Program-made: the position numbers and the translations under genes
Part shown: in pieces, positions 22,970 through 34,769 of the stretch
Layout of the letters: the number at the start of each line of letters is the position of its first letter
How positions within the stretch are numbered: position 1 is the first letter of the stretch
Assembly (NCBI RefSeq): GCF_004379255.2
Contig: NC_056040.1
Coordinates: 25,184,120-25,248,119, forward strand
Direction: 5' to 3'
Source: Salvia splendens
Lineage: Eukaryota; Streptophyta; Magnoliopsida; Lamiales; Lamiaceae
Length of the DNA stretch: 64,000 bases
The notes under the pieces: generated by a model
Told to the model about the DNA's origin: nothing
The model's input: the letters and a program-made list of their open reading frames with translations, nothing else
The model's database searches: none

Positions 22970-25555
22970 CTAATGTTGAGTGCTATCGCTTCTGACCTCG
23001 TCATCGCCATCGGAAGAAAATTCTTCACCATCACTCTCTACACGGAAGTCGAAATCCGGCTCTTGTGCTCTCATGTCCGCCTTTGCCCAATCGTCAAGTA
23101 ACATAGTGGCTTCCATGTTCTTGGCGGAGAGATTGCTCCTTTTGTCGTCTAGGACACAACCGCCGACACTAAAAGCTTGTTCAACGGCGACGGTGGAAGC
23201 GGGAACGGCGAATATCTCCTTAGCCATGATGGAGAGTATCGGAAACTCTTTGTCATGTGTTCCCCACCAATTAAGGACGTCAATTTGTTGAGTAGGAGGA
23301 CCTGCATCTTGAAAAATAGAGCGCGATTCCAAATATATATCTAATTCACTAGTCGCTCTAGTCCTATTGGTTGTAGTACCGTATAGATCTTGCAATTGTG
23401 ATACTACGTCGGGATCGATCATGACATTGGAAAAATCCCCTCCACCAAAATCAAATGTAGAAGGACTAGGAGGAGCACGTACCTGGTGAGCGGTGTTATA
23501 CCGCATTTCATATTCCGCGTAGAGAGAACGAAGTGCACTATCTAACCTATGTTTGATTTCATCAACATCCGGAATACTTAGTTCGAAGCATTCTCCTCTT
23601 GTCAAGCCCATTTCGCGGAGTTGAGAAAAATCCAAAGCGTGCAAACAACCATAGTACATGTCTAAAATTTTATAAACACCATGCAACTTCCACTTTGGAT
23701 CCAAGCATTTTGCAATCAAAAACACATTTGGAATACGTGAAAAATATTTTAACCATTTTTCAACCATGTAAAACAAAATAGCCTTCAACTCAACGAATTG
23801 AGTATTTTTCACACAAGTTTTAAAACCAATTGCCACATACATGCAATGCTCCAAAACGCGCACAGAAGTAGGATAATAAACACCGGATAACTCAACAGTG
23901 GCATTTTTGAAAGCGCGGAATAATCGAAATAAATCCATGCTGTGGTCCCAACAAGCGGGTATCAAAATCAAATCAGAAGGAACATGAGGACAACTTCTAA
24001 AAAAATCACATAAATACTCAATGTGGTTCAAAGTCGACTCCAACATATCATATGTCGAGTTCCACCGAGTTGAAACATCCAAACGAAAGTTGGTGTACCT
24101 GCATTGCTTACCATGACAATATCTCTTCCAAGCTCTACCAATAGGAGCTTTGTTATGAATCAACTTCACAGCAGTTCTAATAGGATCAACATACTTTTGC
24201 CACAAATCGATGGCATCTTGAACACACAAATTCAAAATATGGGCAATACATCGCACATGGAAATATTTACCATCAATAACAGGAGAACATGCACTGATTA
24301 AATCATCTATGCTAGCAGTGTTAGCGCTAGCATTGTCAAAACCAATAGAAAAAATTTTATTGATCAATTGAAATTCATTCAAAACTTGAATGATCAATTG
24401 AGCAATTGCTTGTGCAGTGTGTGGTGCGGGAAATTCCCGAAATGCAATCAAACGTTTGTTTAAAGTCCAACTGTGATCAACGAAATGCACCGTGATGCCC
24501 ATATACGAATTTTTACAAAAACAATCAGTCCACACATCAGAACAAATAGAAACTTTATGCCCTAAGTTAATAATAAACGTACCTAATTGCGCCTTCTTTT
24601 CCATGCATTGTCGAACAACGGCTCGCGTCATTGAAGTTCGACTCAATTTTCTTGCAGCGGCATTATATACTTGCCGCATACTCGACTCAAAAGCATCGTT
24701 ATCAAAAGCATTGAATGGAAAATGTTTCATAACGGCAAATCTAGACATCACATTAAGAGCATTTTTGTGATCATATTTCAAAAGAGTATTGCTACACATA
24801 CCTGATGTTTGGGATGAACCCGTCGTCCCACTTCCGACTCCATGTTGAAAGTTGAGTTGAGTTTGGGTTGGAGCGATACCAAACTCGACCGGATGCGCTT
24901 TCTCCAGGTGACGGGTAAATGTACCGTACCCTCCACCCTTTCGGAATGTGTATACGTTTTCGCAATAGTTGCAATACACATTATAAGTGTTTGGATCGTT
25001 ACTATCTTGTACCCTCTTGAAATGTTTCACGAAGATGTTTGAGGTTAAAGACCTTTCAGCTGGTCTAGGAGGTTGAGGAGGTTGTCCACGTCCACGACCA
25101 CGACCACGCCGACTCCTTGGTGGTGGTGGGGGTGGCATTTCTTGAACCTCTTCTACCTCCTCCCCCTCCTCCTCGTCGTCATCATCATCATCATCATCGT
25201 CTTCATCAACATTCACGGGGGTTGGACTTTGTTGGGAATAGGCACCGCGACCGGGAGCACCACTACCGGTACCAACATAAGCATCGCCTTGGTATTGAGA
25301 GCGAGAGAGAGCAATAGCATGTGCCACATCTTGCTCTTCTCGAGCCTACAAAATAATATTTGTATTGTAAATACAAAATAAAATTATGAACAATAATGAA
25401 ATGTAATTCAAAATTAATGAAATTAGTAGATAATAAATATTAACCTGCCACTCATCCATGTTCATTTGAGAAATTTCATCAATAACGGATCTCCGAGATG
25501 GCCTCTTGGCCTTTCCCTTTCCCTTATCAACACGACCTTCTCGGGATGAAGACAT
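22970..25555 (-). CDS. hAT transposase (BED zinc finger, DDE/RNase H fold, hAT dimerisation domain)
   Basis: Exon 1 is 25555-25445 (MSSSREGRVDKGKGKAKRPS…, 37 aa) and exon 2 is 25345-22970, joined by a GT-AG intron. About 828 aa with no interruption. In order: a basic N-terminus, an acidic run of D and E, a Pro-rich and RGRGRGQ patch, a BED finger (CNYC … H-x4-H, TFTRHLEKAH), the catalytic core (first Asp in SICSDVWTD, second in FSIGFDNASANT), the HVRCIAHILNLCVQDA block, RWNSTYDMLE, and a C-terminal hATC dimerisation domain (WWGTHDKEFPILSIMAKEIF, VEQAFSVGG). Length and domain order are those of plant RICESLEEPER/Ac-type transposases. It would cut and paste the element by binding the subterminal repeats. 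Apparent intactness suggests recent activity. Confidence 0.93.
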
Positions 25556-25904
25556 ATTGGAATGGTATGTAGAAATGTAGAAATATGGAATAATATATTT
25601 TTTTTTGTTTTAGTAATTGAGAAAGAAAGACAACTTATAGAACTACGGGAACAAGTATAACTGTATAAGTGTATAACAATGCGTAATAAGAGTAGCAATT
25701 GCGTAATTAAATGGAAGCACAATAGCACAAATGAGAAATTGGAGACAAAGAGAGAGAATTGAGAGATTGAAGAGAGAAACTCTTATTAACACAAGAGTGG
25801 GGTGAATGTAAATGAGGATAGAGGGGGGTATTTATAGAAAAAAATGAGGGGGAAAATGGAAGAATTCGAATTTGAAATTTAAAAAAAAAAAAAAAATTTG
25901 AATT

Positions 25905-26405
25905 TTCACAAAACCGGCGGTTTTGGCGGAAAACCGCCGGAACCGGCGGAACCGCCGGTTTCCGGGCCAAAACCGCCGGTTTCCGAAATAAAACCGCCGG
26001 TTCGGTCAACGAACCGTCTGCAAAAGCTGCTCCATTGTCGCCTCGTGCTCCGCGCCGCCTCGAAAGCCACTAAACCGGCGGTTAACCGCCGGTTTTTCCG
26101 GTTAACCGCCGGTTAACCGCCGAAAAACCGGCGGTTTCGACCGTTTTTGAAGATCACCACCGGCCCCCATCCCCCTGCCTCGATTTAAGCGCCGGAACCG
26201 GCGGTTCCACGGTTAACCGCCGGTTCCGAACCGTCCCGAACCGCCGGTTCGGTGACGGTTCCGGTTCGAAATATCTTGAACCTGAACCGGACCGCGAACC
26301 GAATTGCGCCGGTTCCGGTTCGGGAATATTGCGCCGGTTCCGGTTCCGGTTCCGGAACCGCCGGTTCCGGTTCGGCGGTTAACCGCCGGAACCGGAACCG
26401 GTGGG
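25905..26405. repeat. Subterminal repeat array, right end (5' side) of the hAT
   Basis: Dense AACCGGCGGTT, GGTTAACCGCCGG and CCGGTTCCGG motifs in both orientations over ~500 bp, longer than the ~200-bp array at the other end. It lies upstream of the transposase start, so it may also influence the transposase promoter. Confidence 0.85.
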
Positions 26406-26421
26406 CATGTCTACATCAGCC

Positions 26422-28732
26422 TCTGCCTAAGGGGTAAAAGATGGTATGCCCTCATCGCTCCTCGGAAAATCGGGACACCAAGGTATGTAAAAGGCATCAC
26501 ACCTCTCTGAAATCCTCCAACCTCCCCCACCATGTCAGCGAACTCCATGTGATCATTCGCCAAATAGAAGTGTGTCTTCCCATTGTTTACCAGCTGACCA
26601 GACACGACTATGTAGTGATCCAGGCATCCAACTAACTTCTTCACCGCCTCTCTATGAGCCCTTGAGAAAATGATGATATCATCCGCATAGAAGAGGTGGG
26701 TGATAACGGGAGCCTTTTTCCGGCATCTATAAACCATCTCTCTATCCCCTTGATCAATCTGTCAAGACATCTCGATAAGTAGTCTGCCGCTAACACAAAG
26801 AGGGAAGACGATAAGGGGTCTCCTTGCCTCAGCCCCCTGGACGACTGAAAGAAGCCTGTCGGGCCACCATTCACTAGGACAGAAAACCAACATGACGAAA
26901 TGCATCTCCTGATCATATCCACCCAGGTCGGTGAGAATCCCATCGTTTCCAAGACCTTGAGCAGAAACGACCACTGGACTCTATCATACGCCTTTGCCAT
27001 ATCCAGCTTGAGAGCCAGATTGGACGAGCTCCCTCTACTCGAGAGCTCCTTACCCAGGTCATGTATCAACTCTTGAGCCAGAAGAGCATTGTCGCTAATC
27101 AGGCGGCCCTTGATGAACCCACTCTGATTCGGTGCAATGACAAGGGGTAGTAGAGGTGCAAGTCTCGAGGCAAGGATCTTTGTGTTGATCTTGCTCGTAA
27201 CGTTGCAGAGGCTGATCGGTCTAAAATCTCCCCAAGTGACCGGGTTAGGCTTCTTCGGAATGAGGACGATCATGGTCGCCGTGAAGCTTCGGGGCATAAA
27301 CGCCCCACTGAAGAAGTCTCCCACAGTTGCAATCACATCCCTCCCAACATTGTCCCAGCATGACTGAAAGAACAACGAAGTGAACCCATCCGGCCCAGAC
27401 ACACTATCACCACTTATCCCAAACACTGCATCTCTAACCTCTTTTCCCGCGGCGGCAAACACAGAGCCTCCTGATCAACAGAGTCTGGAAGTGTATGGAT
27501 GAGAGATAAGTCGGGCTCTGCAAGGTCCCCCACGTCCGAAGTCAAAAGCTGTTGAAAGAAGGTTGCCGCCGACTCCCTGATCTCTGTCTCCTCCGTCAGT
27601 GCCTGCCCCCCAAACTCTACCGTGTGTATCCTGGACTTGACTCTCTTTTGTCTGACCCAACCATGGAAGAATTTGGAATTCCTTTCTCCTTCAGCAGCCC
27701 ATCTAATCGCCGCCTTTTGCCTCCAAAATTCTTCCTCCATCTTAGCCGTGATGATGAGCTCTGCAGACACTCTACTGAATTCGGTTCTATGTGCTGGTGT
27801 CGGATCAGTATCATATAAAGTTTGTGCCCCAAGAACTGCCTGCTCTGCATCCTTTAGGTTTTGGATGATGTTGCCAAATACCTCTCTGTTCCAGACCTTT
27901 AAGAACTTCTTGGTCCTGATGAGCTTGAGCTGGAGGTTCATCATGCCATTGTAACCTGTCTCTGCCTCCTAGATTCTGGCAATCTCGCCTCTAAAAGTCT
28001 CATGTCTCACCCACATATTCTGAAATCTGAAAGCCGGTCTTGTGGTCTGGACAGAGAACTGACATTTCACCAAAAGTGGTGCATGATCAGAACTGAATCT
28101 CGCCAGATGTGTCACTCGGGTCGTGGCAAAAACTGAAGTCCAATGCTCTCCAATCAAGATGCGGTCCAACCTCTCCCAAAGCCCCCCCTGTGCCACGTGA
28201 AGATCGGACCATCAAACCCCGGGTCGATCAGCTGGCACTCAGCAATAGCATCGGCAAACTCCATCATGTCTCTGTGTCCATCTGTGTCACTCCCTTGCCT
28301 CTTTTCATTGGTTAGAAACATGTTGAAGTCCCCTCCCACAAGCCACGGTCTGCCCTCCACAGCCAGCGAGATGTCCCCCAACTTTTCCCAAAGTGCATGT
28401 CTCGTCTCTCTCGTATCCCGCCCATAGACTATGGTGATGTAGATTGGGAGTAGGAAGACTGCGGCAGAGACCTTAACGTGTAAAGCCTGTCTGGAGTCAT
28501 CAACCACTTCCACTATCCAATCGTCATGAGCAAGAATCCAAATGTGACCACTTTCATTAGATCCCGCAAACCGAAGGCCCTGAAATTTCCTTCCTAAAGC
28601 TGGCGGTGTCCTCTGTGGTTCAATCACTGCTGCAAACAAAATCTTATGTTCCCGAATTAGATATCTCAGATGTCTCTTCATGCGGGCATTCGCCACACCC
28701 TGCGCGTTCCACACTAGGAACTGGCTCGTCAT
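26422..28732 (-). pseudogene. LINE ORF2, 5' part: AP endonuclease and reverse transcriptase
   Basis: Starts at 28732 (MTSQFLVWNAQGVANARMKR). Residues ~1-190 form an exonuclease-endonuclease-phosphatase domain (VGGDFNMF, SSDHAPLL), followed by the RT (DSVSGPDGFTSLFFQ, IPKKPNP, FRPISLCN, GLRQGDPLSS, LFYADDIIIF). The RT catalytic YADD is present. Damage seen: frameshift near 28,190, an in-frame TAG near 27,970, and frameshifts near 27,440 and 26,700. The frame is cut at 26,421 by the hAT. Confidence 0.88.
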
Positions 28733-28743
28733 GAGGAAACAAA

Positions 28744-31129
28744 TCAGTTTGAACGCGAGGTAGAAACCCTCGCTTTCTTCATCGGTGTTTTAATCACAAG
28801 GCGTCGATCCCCATCACTGGCGATCTCCATCGGCAGGCTCCCATTTCCGGCAGCCCCAATCCGTACCCCCTTTGTCCTTCTAGCCTCGTGAATAATCTGA
28901 GTATCCGCGGTCCCATCGTGCAGAACCAAGGCCATAGACGACTCTGTATCAGGCTCATCATCCTCCAGAATGTCAAAACTGTTACTATGGACGCCGAGTC
29001 CCATATAAGTCTCCAGGTTAGGGCTACGACTCTCTCTAAAGGTGGGTGAGAGTGATCTCGTTCTGCTCTGAAACTCACCCCCATCATCAGTCTCAAACTC
29101 CGAGCCCTCGGTCTCTGTCATGGCTCGACCCTCAACCTCTTCTAGCCTACTCAACCTTCTTTTCTCTCTGTATCTTGCTCTACTCTCTGGACTTCTCTTC
29201 TTCTTTTTCCTGCCATTTCCAGATGGGTGTTGGTCAACCATGCCCGAGTTCGGAATAAGAAGAGGCTCACGAATCTGCAGGCTGGTATCAGGGATGATGT
29301 CCTTCCGGTTTACTACGGCTCTGTATTCATACCTAAGTGCCTGAACCCCCTTATTCTGTCCTTATGCCGATGTGTCCTTTAGGACACTGCCTTTCTTACC
29401 CACACGAGTCCAACCTGATTCTGCCTCTGTTTGCACGGCTGGTTGTTTTCCCCGGGGCTGGTCCCCCTGTTCTCCTCTCATCTCATTCTGCCTTTGTTGT
29501 GCCGGTCTGGAGAAGTCTTTCTTGGGCGAGCCCGGTTTATTCCCAAATGCATAGCAATGTTCCTCTGAGTGGCCAACATGCTTGCAGGCTGAACAGTAGT
29601 GTGTGATCGTATCCCACCTCACCTGCAAAGTTACATCTTTTCCCCCAAGACGAAGTATGTATTTCTCTGGAACAGGCTTTGAGATGTCTATTTCAATGCA
29701 GATGCGTGCATATGACAATCGTGCACGTGTGATAGTGTTATGATCAATCTGAATGGGTTCACCGAACAATTTACCAATGGAAAATAACATAGATTCCTCA
29801 AACAAATGGATGGGTAATGCATGCAAATTGCACCAAACAGCAGCAATGGGAGTCTCAAATATAGATCAAAATCAGCAGTCCATTTAAACATTCTTATCGG
29901 ATGATGCTCAATAAACCAAGTGTTATTGTTACTAGCTCCACGTAAAATTTTCACATAATCATCAATCTCAGAAAGGGTAATGAGGATATGCTTTGCATTA
30001 ATAAAATTCCAATTTAGCGTACCTTTCAGTTTGAAGTTTGAGAGGGCCTTGCGAATCAAATGGGGGGCTGGAATGGAGTGTGAGAACTTTCCAATCAGGG
30101 CGAGTCCCATGCGATCTGCCAGCTCAGTATTATCAGTATCAGGTAAATGAAGGCAAGGGATACCGTCTTTCTGGCATGTCGTGCCCCGTTGCTTCACTTT
30201 ATTGGGGTCCAAGATGAAATGTTCATTCAATGTCTTTGGCTGACTGCCCTTTATCACATCCGCCATTGTCTTAGTTGCTTTCACCCAGGGGTTTGACCTA
30301 TCATTTCCAGAACCTTGAATCAACGGTTGTTCCATTCTTGCCATCCATTCTGGGGTGATAGTAGGGAAATCAGAGTGGTCATTTAGGGTGGATGATTTGG
30401 AGCGAGGTTTTGGGTTATTTATGGGCATGGAAGGCCGAGAGGTTCTGGTGTTGGAAGGTGTGTTTGGCTGGTTTTTATCGGGGTTCAAAGAGGAGACAGT
30501 TAAAAGTCGTTGGGCAGTTTTGGAGATGAATTTGGTAGTTGGACGTTTGGTTGGTTTTTGGAGTAAAGAAAAACTTGTATTTAGGGTTTCTTGGATGTGT
30601 ATCTTCCGGAAGTCACATACCTTTAATTTTGGTGTTTTGGATGTGGTTAACATGTTTTTTGACTGTTTTTTGACCCCGGAATGGATGCTAGGATCAACTC
30701 AATATTCTCCCACGTGCCAAACTTTCGCTCAATTGAGGATGGTCCGACCACAGTTGACATGGCGCGGCTGATCTCAAGGTTCAACACCTGTCCATCTTCA
30801 ATTTGTATTGCACGTGATTCATCTAAATCACATAAACCATGTATTTCATCTAAATCACATACATCATGTATTCCACTATCAACATCATTCACACATATAT
30901 CTGGAGCATCATCAAGCCTCACGGCGATTCTCTTTCCTTCTGCCGCCATTGATTCCGGCGATGGGACCATGGATTTTCGCCAACACACCACCGGCGGCAG
31001 ACCCCCCTCCTCGGTAACTTCTCCGTCTCCATTCTCCGTTCGTGAATTCCTCTCCTCCGCCAACCGTGGCGTCAATTCCACAACCTGTTCCCTGCCTGAC
31101 CCTGTCCCTCCACCGGACGGTTCTTCCAT
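28744..31129 (-). pseudogene. LINE ORF1: DUF4283 RNA-binding domain and CCHC zinc knuckle
   Basis: Pieces in order on the minus strand: 31129-30647 (Gly/Glu-rich N-terminus), 30,653-29,860 (DUF4283-like, LADRMGLALIGKFSHSIP … WFIEHHPIRMFKWTADFD), 29,860-29,340 (CSACKHVGHSEEHCYAFG zinc knuckle) and 29,241-28,744 (Ser/Arg/Glu-rich tail). This is the nucleic-acid chaperone ORF of plant LINEs. Frameshifts separate the pieces near 30,650, 29,860 and 29,340. Confidence 0.8.
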
Positions 31130-31680
31130 GGCGGAACCGTAGCCGGCACATAAACCGTAGATGGCACGGAAACCCTAGCCGCTACACCCCACGCCTCCAA
31201 CTCCTGGACAACCGACGACCACCAACCTCGAGGCACCCCAGGAAGGACGACATAACCCGACACCAACCAGAGCCGGTCGGACAAACCAGCTCCGGCGACG
31301 ACGCGAGAGAAAAAACGAAAATCCTTAAAAAACCCTAGTTTGCGCCGCCGGCTACATCTGCCGCAACAGGCCTCCGGCTCTCAATCCCCGGCCACCACTC
31401 GAACCAGCAAGACCCCCCGACACAACCACGTCCACCCCTCGCCGGAAGGGACGTCCAGTGACCAGAACGAGGCAAACACGGCGAGTACGATCAGAACTAA
31501 AAAACCGACGGGACGACTCTAAACTTAATCTAACTTAAAAGAAAAAAATGGTAGAAATCAAGAGCAAGACACGAGGAATCCAATGAAACAAACGGGAACG
31601 AATTCCGACGGGTAAAACTCAAGAAATCAGCGATTTCTGCATGATAGAAACCGAAAACCTATTTCTTGTAGCTATCATTT

Positions 31681-32038
31681 ACATATTGAGAATATTATTC
31701 TTTCCTAATCACATTTGTTTCGTTAATCTAACATTTTCTTTCAAGTTGAGCAACAACATCTCCAGTACTGAACTTGCCAAGTACATCTCCAACATTTCAT
31801 TTATTCTTGTAGCTTTCATAAATTAGCGAAAAAACTGAATGCAAAGCATAATGCAAATTATCGACTGTTGAGATGCAAATATTGTTGTGAATGAAATAAG
31901 ATAATACTATAATCATATTAATTAAGGAAATAATATCGTATCTTCCGAAATTTATGAAGAATCGATATTTACCATGTATTGATATAATTATTGGCAAAAA
32001 ATTATGATTTAGAGATAATCGAAAATATCATGCATGCC
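31681..32038. other. Short AT-rich spacer between LINE and Harbinger-like copy 2
   Basis: No gene. Flank of the LINE target site; otherwise featureless. Confidence 0.5.
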
Positions 32039-32041
32039 TAA

Positions 32042-33810
32042 GAGCATCCGCAGCGGTGCTCGTCGCAACGAGCACCCACCGCGCCGTCGGCGTGGCGAGT
32101 ACCCTGCTTGCCGTTGTGCTCTTGCCACGGCACGGACGTGCTCTTGCCAACGAGCACCGCCGTGCCGAAGAGCATGCCCGTGATTCGCCAACGGCAATGC
32201 CGTTGGCATATTTTCATTTTTTTAAAAAATTCCAAAATCTGATTTTCAGATTTAAATAAAAAAAATATTTTCCCACTTCCCAATAAAATACATCCGTTTT
32301 TTCTAAACTTTTAATTTATTTTTCATTATTTTTAGCCAAAAAATCACATTTTAATCAACAAATACCCCCATTTCAATACAAAAAAAAAAATCACACCACA
32401 CTACACCAAACAACTGTCTCAATCTCATTTTCTATAAATTCTCACTCTTTCTCTCTTGCAAAAATGTCCAGCTCCGACGAACACCCCTCCGACTCCCACG
32501 GATGGAACCACAATTGGTTCGGCGGTTCGCCATTCCCTTCGCCGGATACGAATTTCTCGCCCCCTCCTCTTACCCAAGGTTCGCAAATTTCGGGTGGTTA
32601 CCGGCCTTACCCGGTGGACATAGATGCCCCTGATAGGCAATACCGGTGGGCACCCGAACACGGCTCAGGAGGGAGAGGTTCGACGCAACCGTTGTCCCAA
32701 ATTCCGGAGAGCACTTCCGGCAGTCACGGCGGTTGTGGTGTCCGTGTCCGCACCCGTGGCAATGTCGGTGACCTCAACGTCCGCGCCCCGTACTCTCCGC
32801 CCGATATGGAGAAGATATTCGATGCATATGTCGCGATCTCCCAAGATGCGGAGGTAGACACAAACCAAACCGGGACAGGTTTTGGTACCGCATCACTCGC
32901 CGGTACAATGCCAACCGACTGGCTGGAACGGTGGAGTGCACTGAGAGTATGGTGCGCAATATTGTCGGAAGAGCCAACGAAGAAATCCAAAAGTTCCAGG
33001 GTATTACCTCGAGGAACAGCTGTCGGCAGGGAACGATACCAACGAGGTCGACATCATCACAGTCGCCATGTCAGCCTACCAAAGAATACATTACAAACCA
33101 TTCAAGTATCTCAACAGTTGGCAGAAGGTGCGTCATCTTCCGAAGTATAAGGGAGGTGTCTAATCCTCCTCCGGCTCCTCCAACAAAAGGTCAAGGTCGC
33201 TATCCGACGTCGGCGAGGACGAGGTGGCAAGCCAGCTTGCCGGAGCTCACTTGGATAGCTCCTACGCCGGCCCGAGCGGTTCCCGACGCCAGGTGCAAGG
33301 AAGGAAAACGGTGACGGCCAGCCGCCGTCGCGCCTCGCCCCCAGCCGAACCGCCAGCTCCCTCTCCCTTTGTGTCGCCTCCACCCCCTGGAATGCCTCCA
33401 AACCCCAACATGTTATGAGCCATTTTGACTAACGCCATTAACGCCGATACGTCTCGGATGACTACCGAGCAAAAGATGCTCACCATTGGATGATACAAAC
33501 CCTCCGGCAGCTATTGGGGATGCCGCCATCGAACTAGTCTTCTTTAAATTTCCACTAGTCTTCTTTAAATTTTCACGGATGTAATTTTTAATATTTAGGA
33601 TTTTAATTATGTAATTTTTATTTTTTAGGATTTTAATTGTGTAATTTTTATTTTTTAGTAATTTGTAATAGTAGTCCGGGTATTTTGAATGCATTTTAAT
33701 ATCGTGGAAATGTTTTTAGTAATTAAAATATTTAAATTGAAAAATAGAATAATGGGACTCTTGAATAGTGTAAGAGCATGCTCTTGCGAAAGAGCATTAG
33801 TGTAGGTGTT
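32042..33810 (+). mobile_element. PIF/Harbinger-type element carrying ORF1 only (copy 2)
   Basis: Left end GAGCATCCGCAGCGGTGCTC preceded by TAA, the same terminus as the copies at 11,324 and 47,042. The right terminus is degenerate (…GAGCATGCTCTTGCGAAAGA near 33,775-33,800), so the boundary is approximate. Confidence 0.7.
32464..33417 (+). pseudogene. Harbinger ORF1 (Myb/SANT-like), decayed copy 2
   Basis: Starts MSSSDEHPSDSHGWNHNWFG and follows copy 1 through YSPPDMEKIFDAYVAISQDA. The frame then shifts near 32,885; ESMVRNIVGRANEEIQKFQG is read in another frame, and further shifts follow near 33,000 and 33,160 before a Ser/Arg- and Pro-rich tail ending near 33,417. No transposase accompanies it. 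Confidence 0.75.
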
Positions 33811-34769
33811 TAAAAAAAACTTGATGCAAAACAACTTTATATGTATGCATTACAAATTATTATGATGCAATATTGTTGTGAACCAAATAAAATACTACTC
33901 CCTCCGTTTTTTTAAAAATAGCAGTTATTTTCATTTTGGGCCGTTCCTTAAAAATAAAAATTTTAGAATCTTTCTATTCTAAGACATGAGCCCCACAATC
34001 CACTAACTTTACTTTCACTACTTTTGCTCTTCCCTTCTCTTACTTACTCATTTTTCTTTTCCTCTCTCTTACTTTACTCATTTTTTTCTCACTTACTTTA
34101 TCAATTGTGCATTAAGAACCGTGCCGTTTCAGTACAATAATTACTAATTAAGAAAATAATGTCACGATAAATCATGGAAAAAAAGATAATTTACCTTATG
34201 AATTAATGTAAATCAAGACTTACCTTCAGCATTTTAAACTAAATAACATAATCATAGGGGATTTAATAAAAGTGATTTTGTAAAAATACATACGCATTAT
34301 CTTAACAGATTTTGCTAATAAAAAATAAATATAGGACGCCCATATACAAACATGGAAAAAAAGAATGTAATATTAAAAATTTGCTTGACCGAAAATAAGA
34401 TCATATGATTCATATATATGTCAAAAATCTGAATTATCATAAGTAAAATAATTTATCGTCTATCATAAAAAAAGGAAAAAAAAGAAAACTTACTTTATGC
34501 ATTACAAAGTAAATGAGTAAGATTAGGATAACAAATATAATAAGTTTTAATTAGATTACATCAATACGAAAACGCAATGATCAAGATTGGGCCCAACATA
34601 CCTAGAATACCCAGGCCCAGAACCCCTAGCATACCGAAGCCCATTTCACTTCTTTAGGAAAAATGCAAATCCAATTAATTAATTTTTTAATTCTTAAAAA
34701 CCTACTAGTTCCTAAACCAGAAAGAAGTCCGGCATCCCAGCGCCTCTCGCAGTCAGTTAATCGGAAACA
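33811..34769. other. Intergenic region upstream of eIF3e
   Basis: AT-rich. A degenerate Stowaway-like stretch runs about 33,897-34,131 (CTCCCTCCGTTTTTTTAAAA… ; right end only loosely complementary). The last ~100 bases should contain the eIF3e promoter and leader; no clear TATA box is visible. Confidence 0.5.

Larger units (their letters stand above)
21627..26413 (-). mobile_element. Autonomous-type hAT transposon (4,787 bp) inserted in the LINE
   Basis: CATCAGCC at 21619-21626 and 26414-26421 is the 8-bp target duplication expected for hAT elements. The ends are TAGAGATGCCCAC and its near-perfect inverse GTGGGCATGTCTA. Joining the flanks without the element and one CATCAGCC restores the LINE RT reading. 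Inside are a two-exon transposase (25,555-22,970, minus), GC-rich subterminal repeat arrays at both ends and two large palindromes 3' of the transposase. Confidence 0.95.
19524..31680 (-). mobile_element. L1-type LINE with target-site duplication, split by a hAT transposon
   Basis: TTCTTGTAGCTATCATT stands at 19524-19540 and again at 31663-31679. On the left it is followed by a T run (the poly-A tail of the minus-strand element). Between the repeats lie, on the minus strand, a CCHC-knuckle ORF1 (about 31,129-28,744) and an endonuclease/RT/RNase H ORF2 (28,732-19,862). Removing the nested hAT leaves about 7.3 kb, a full-length plant LINE. Both ORFs have stops and frameshifts, so it is dead. 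Confidence 0.9.

Noticed and set aside
30808..31338. Plus-strand His/Pro-rich frames over the LINE 5' region
   Set aside because: Antisense to ORF1 of the LINE, which has recognisable domains and target-site duplications fixing its orientation.
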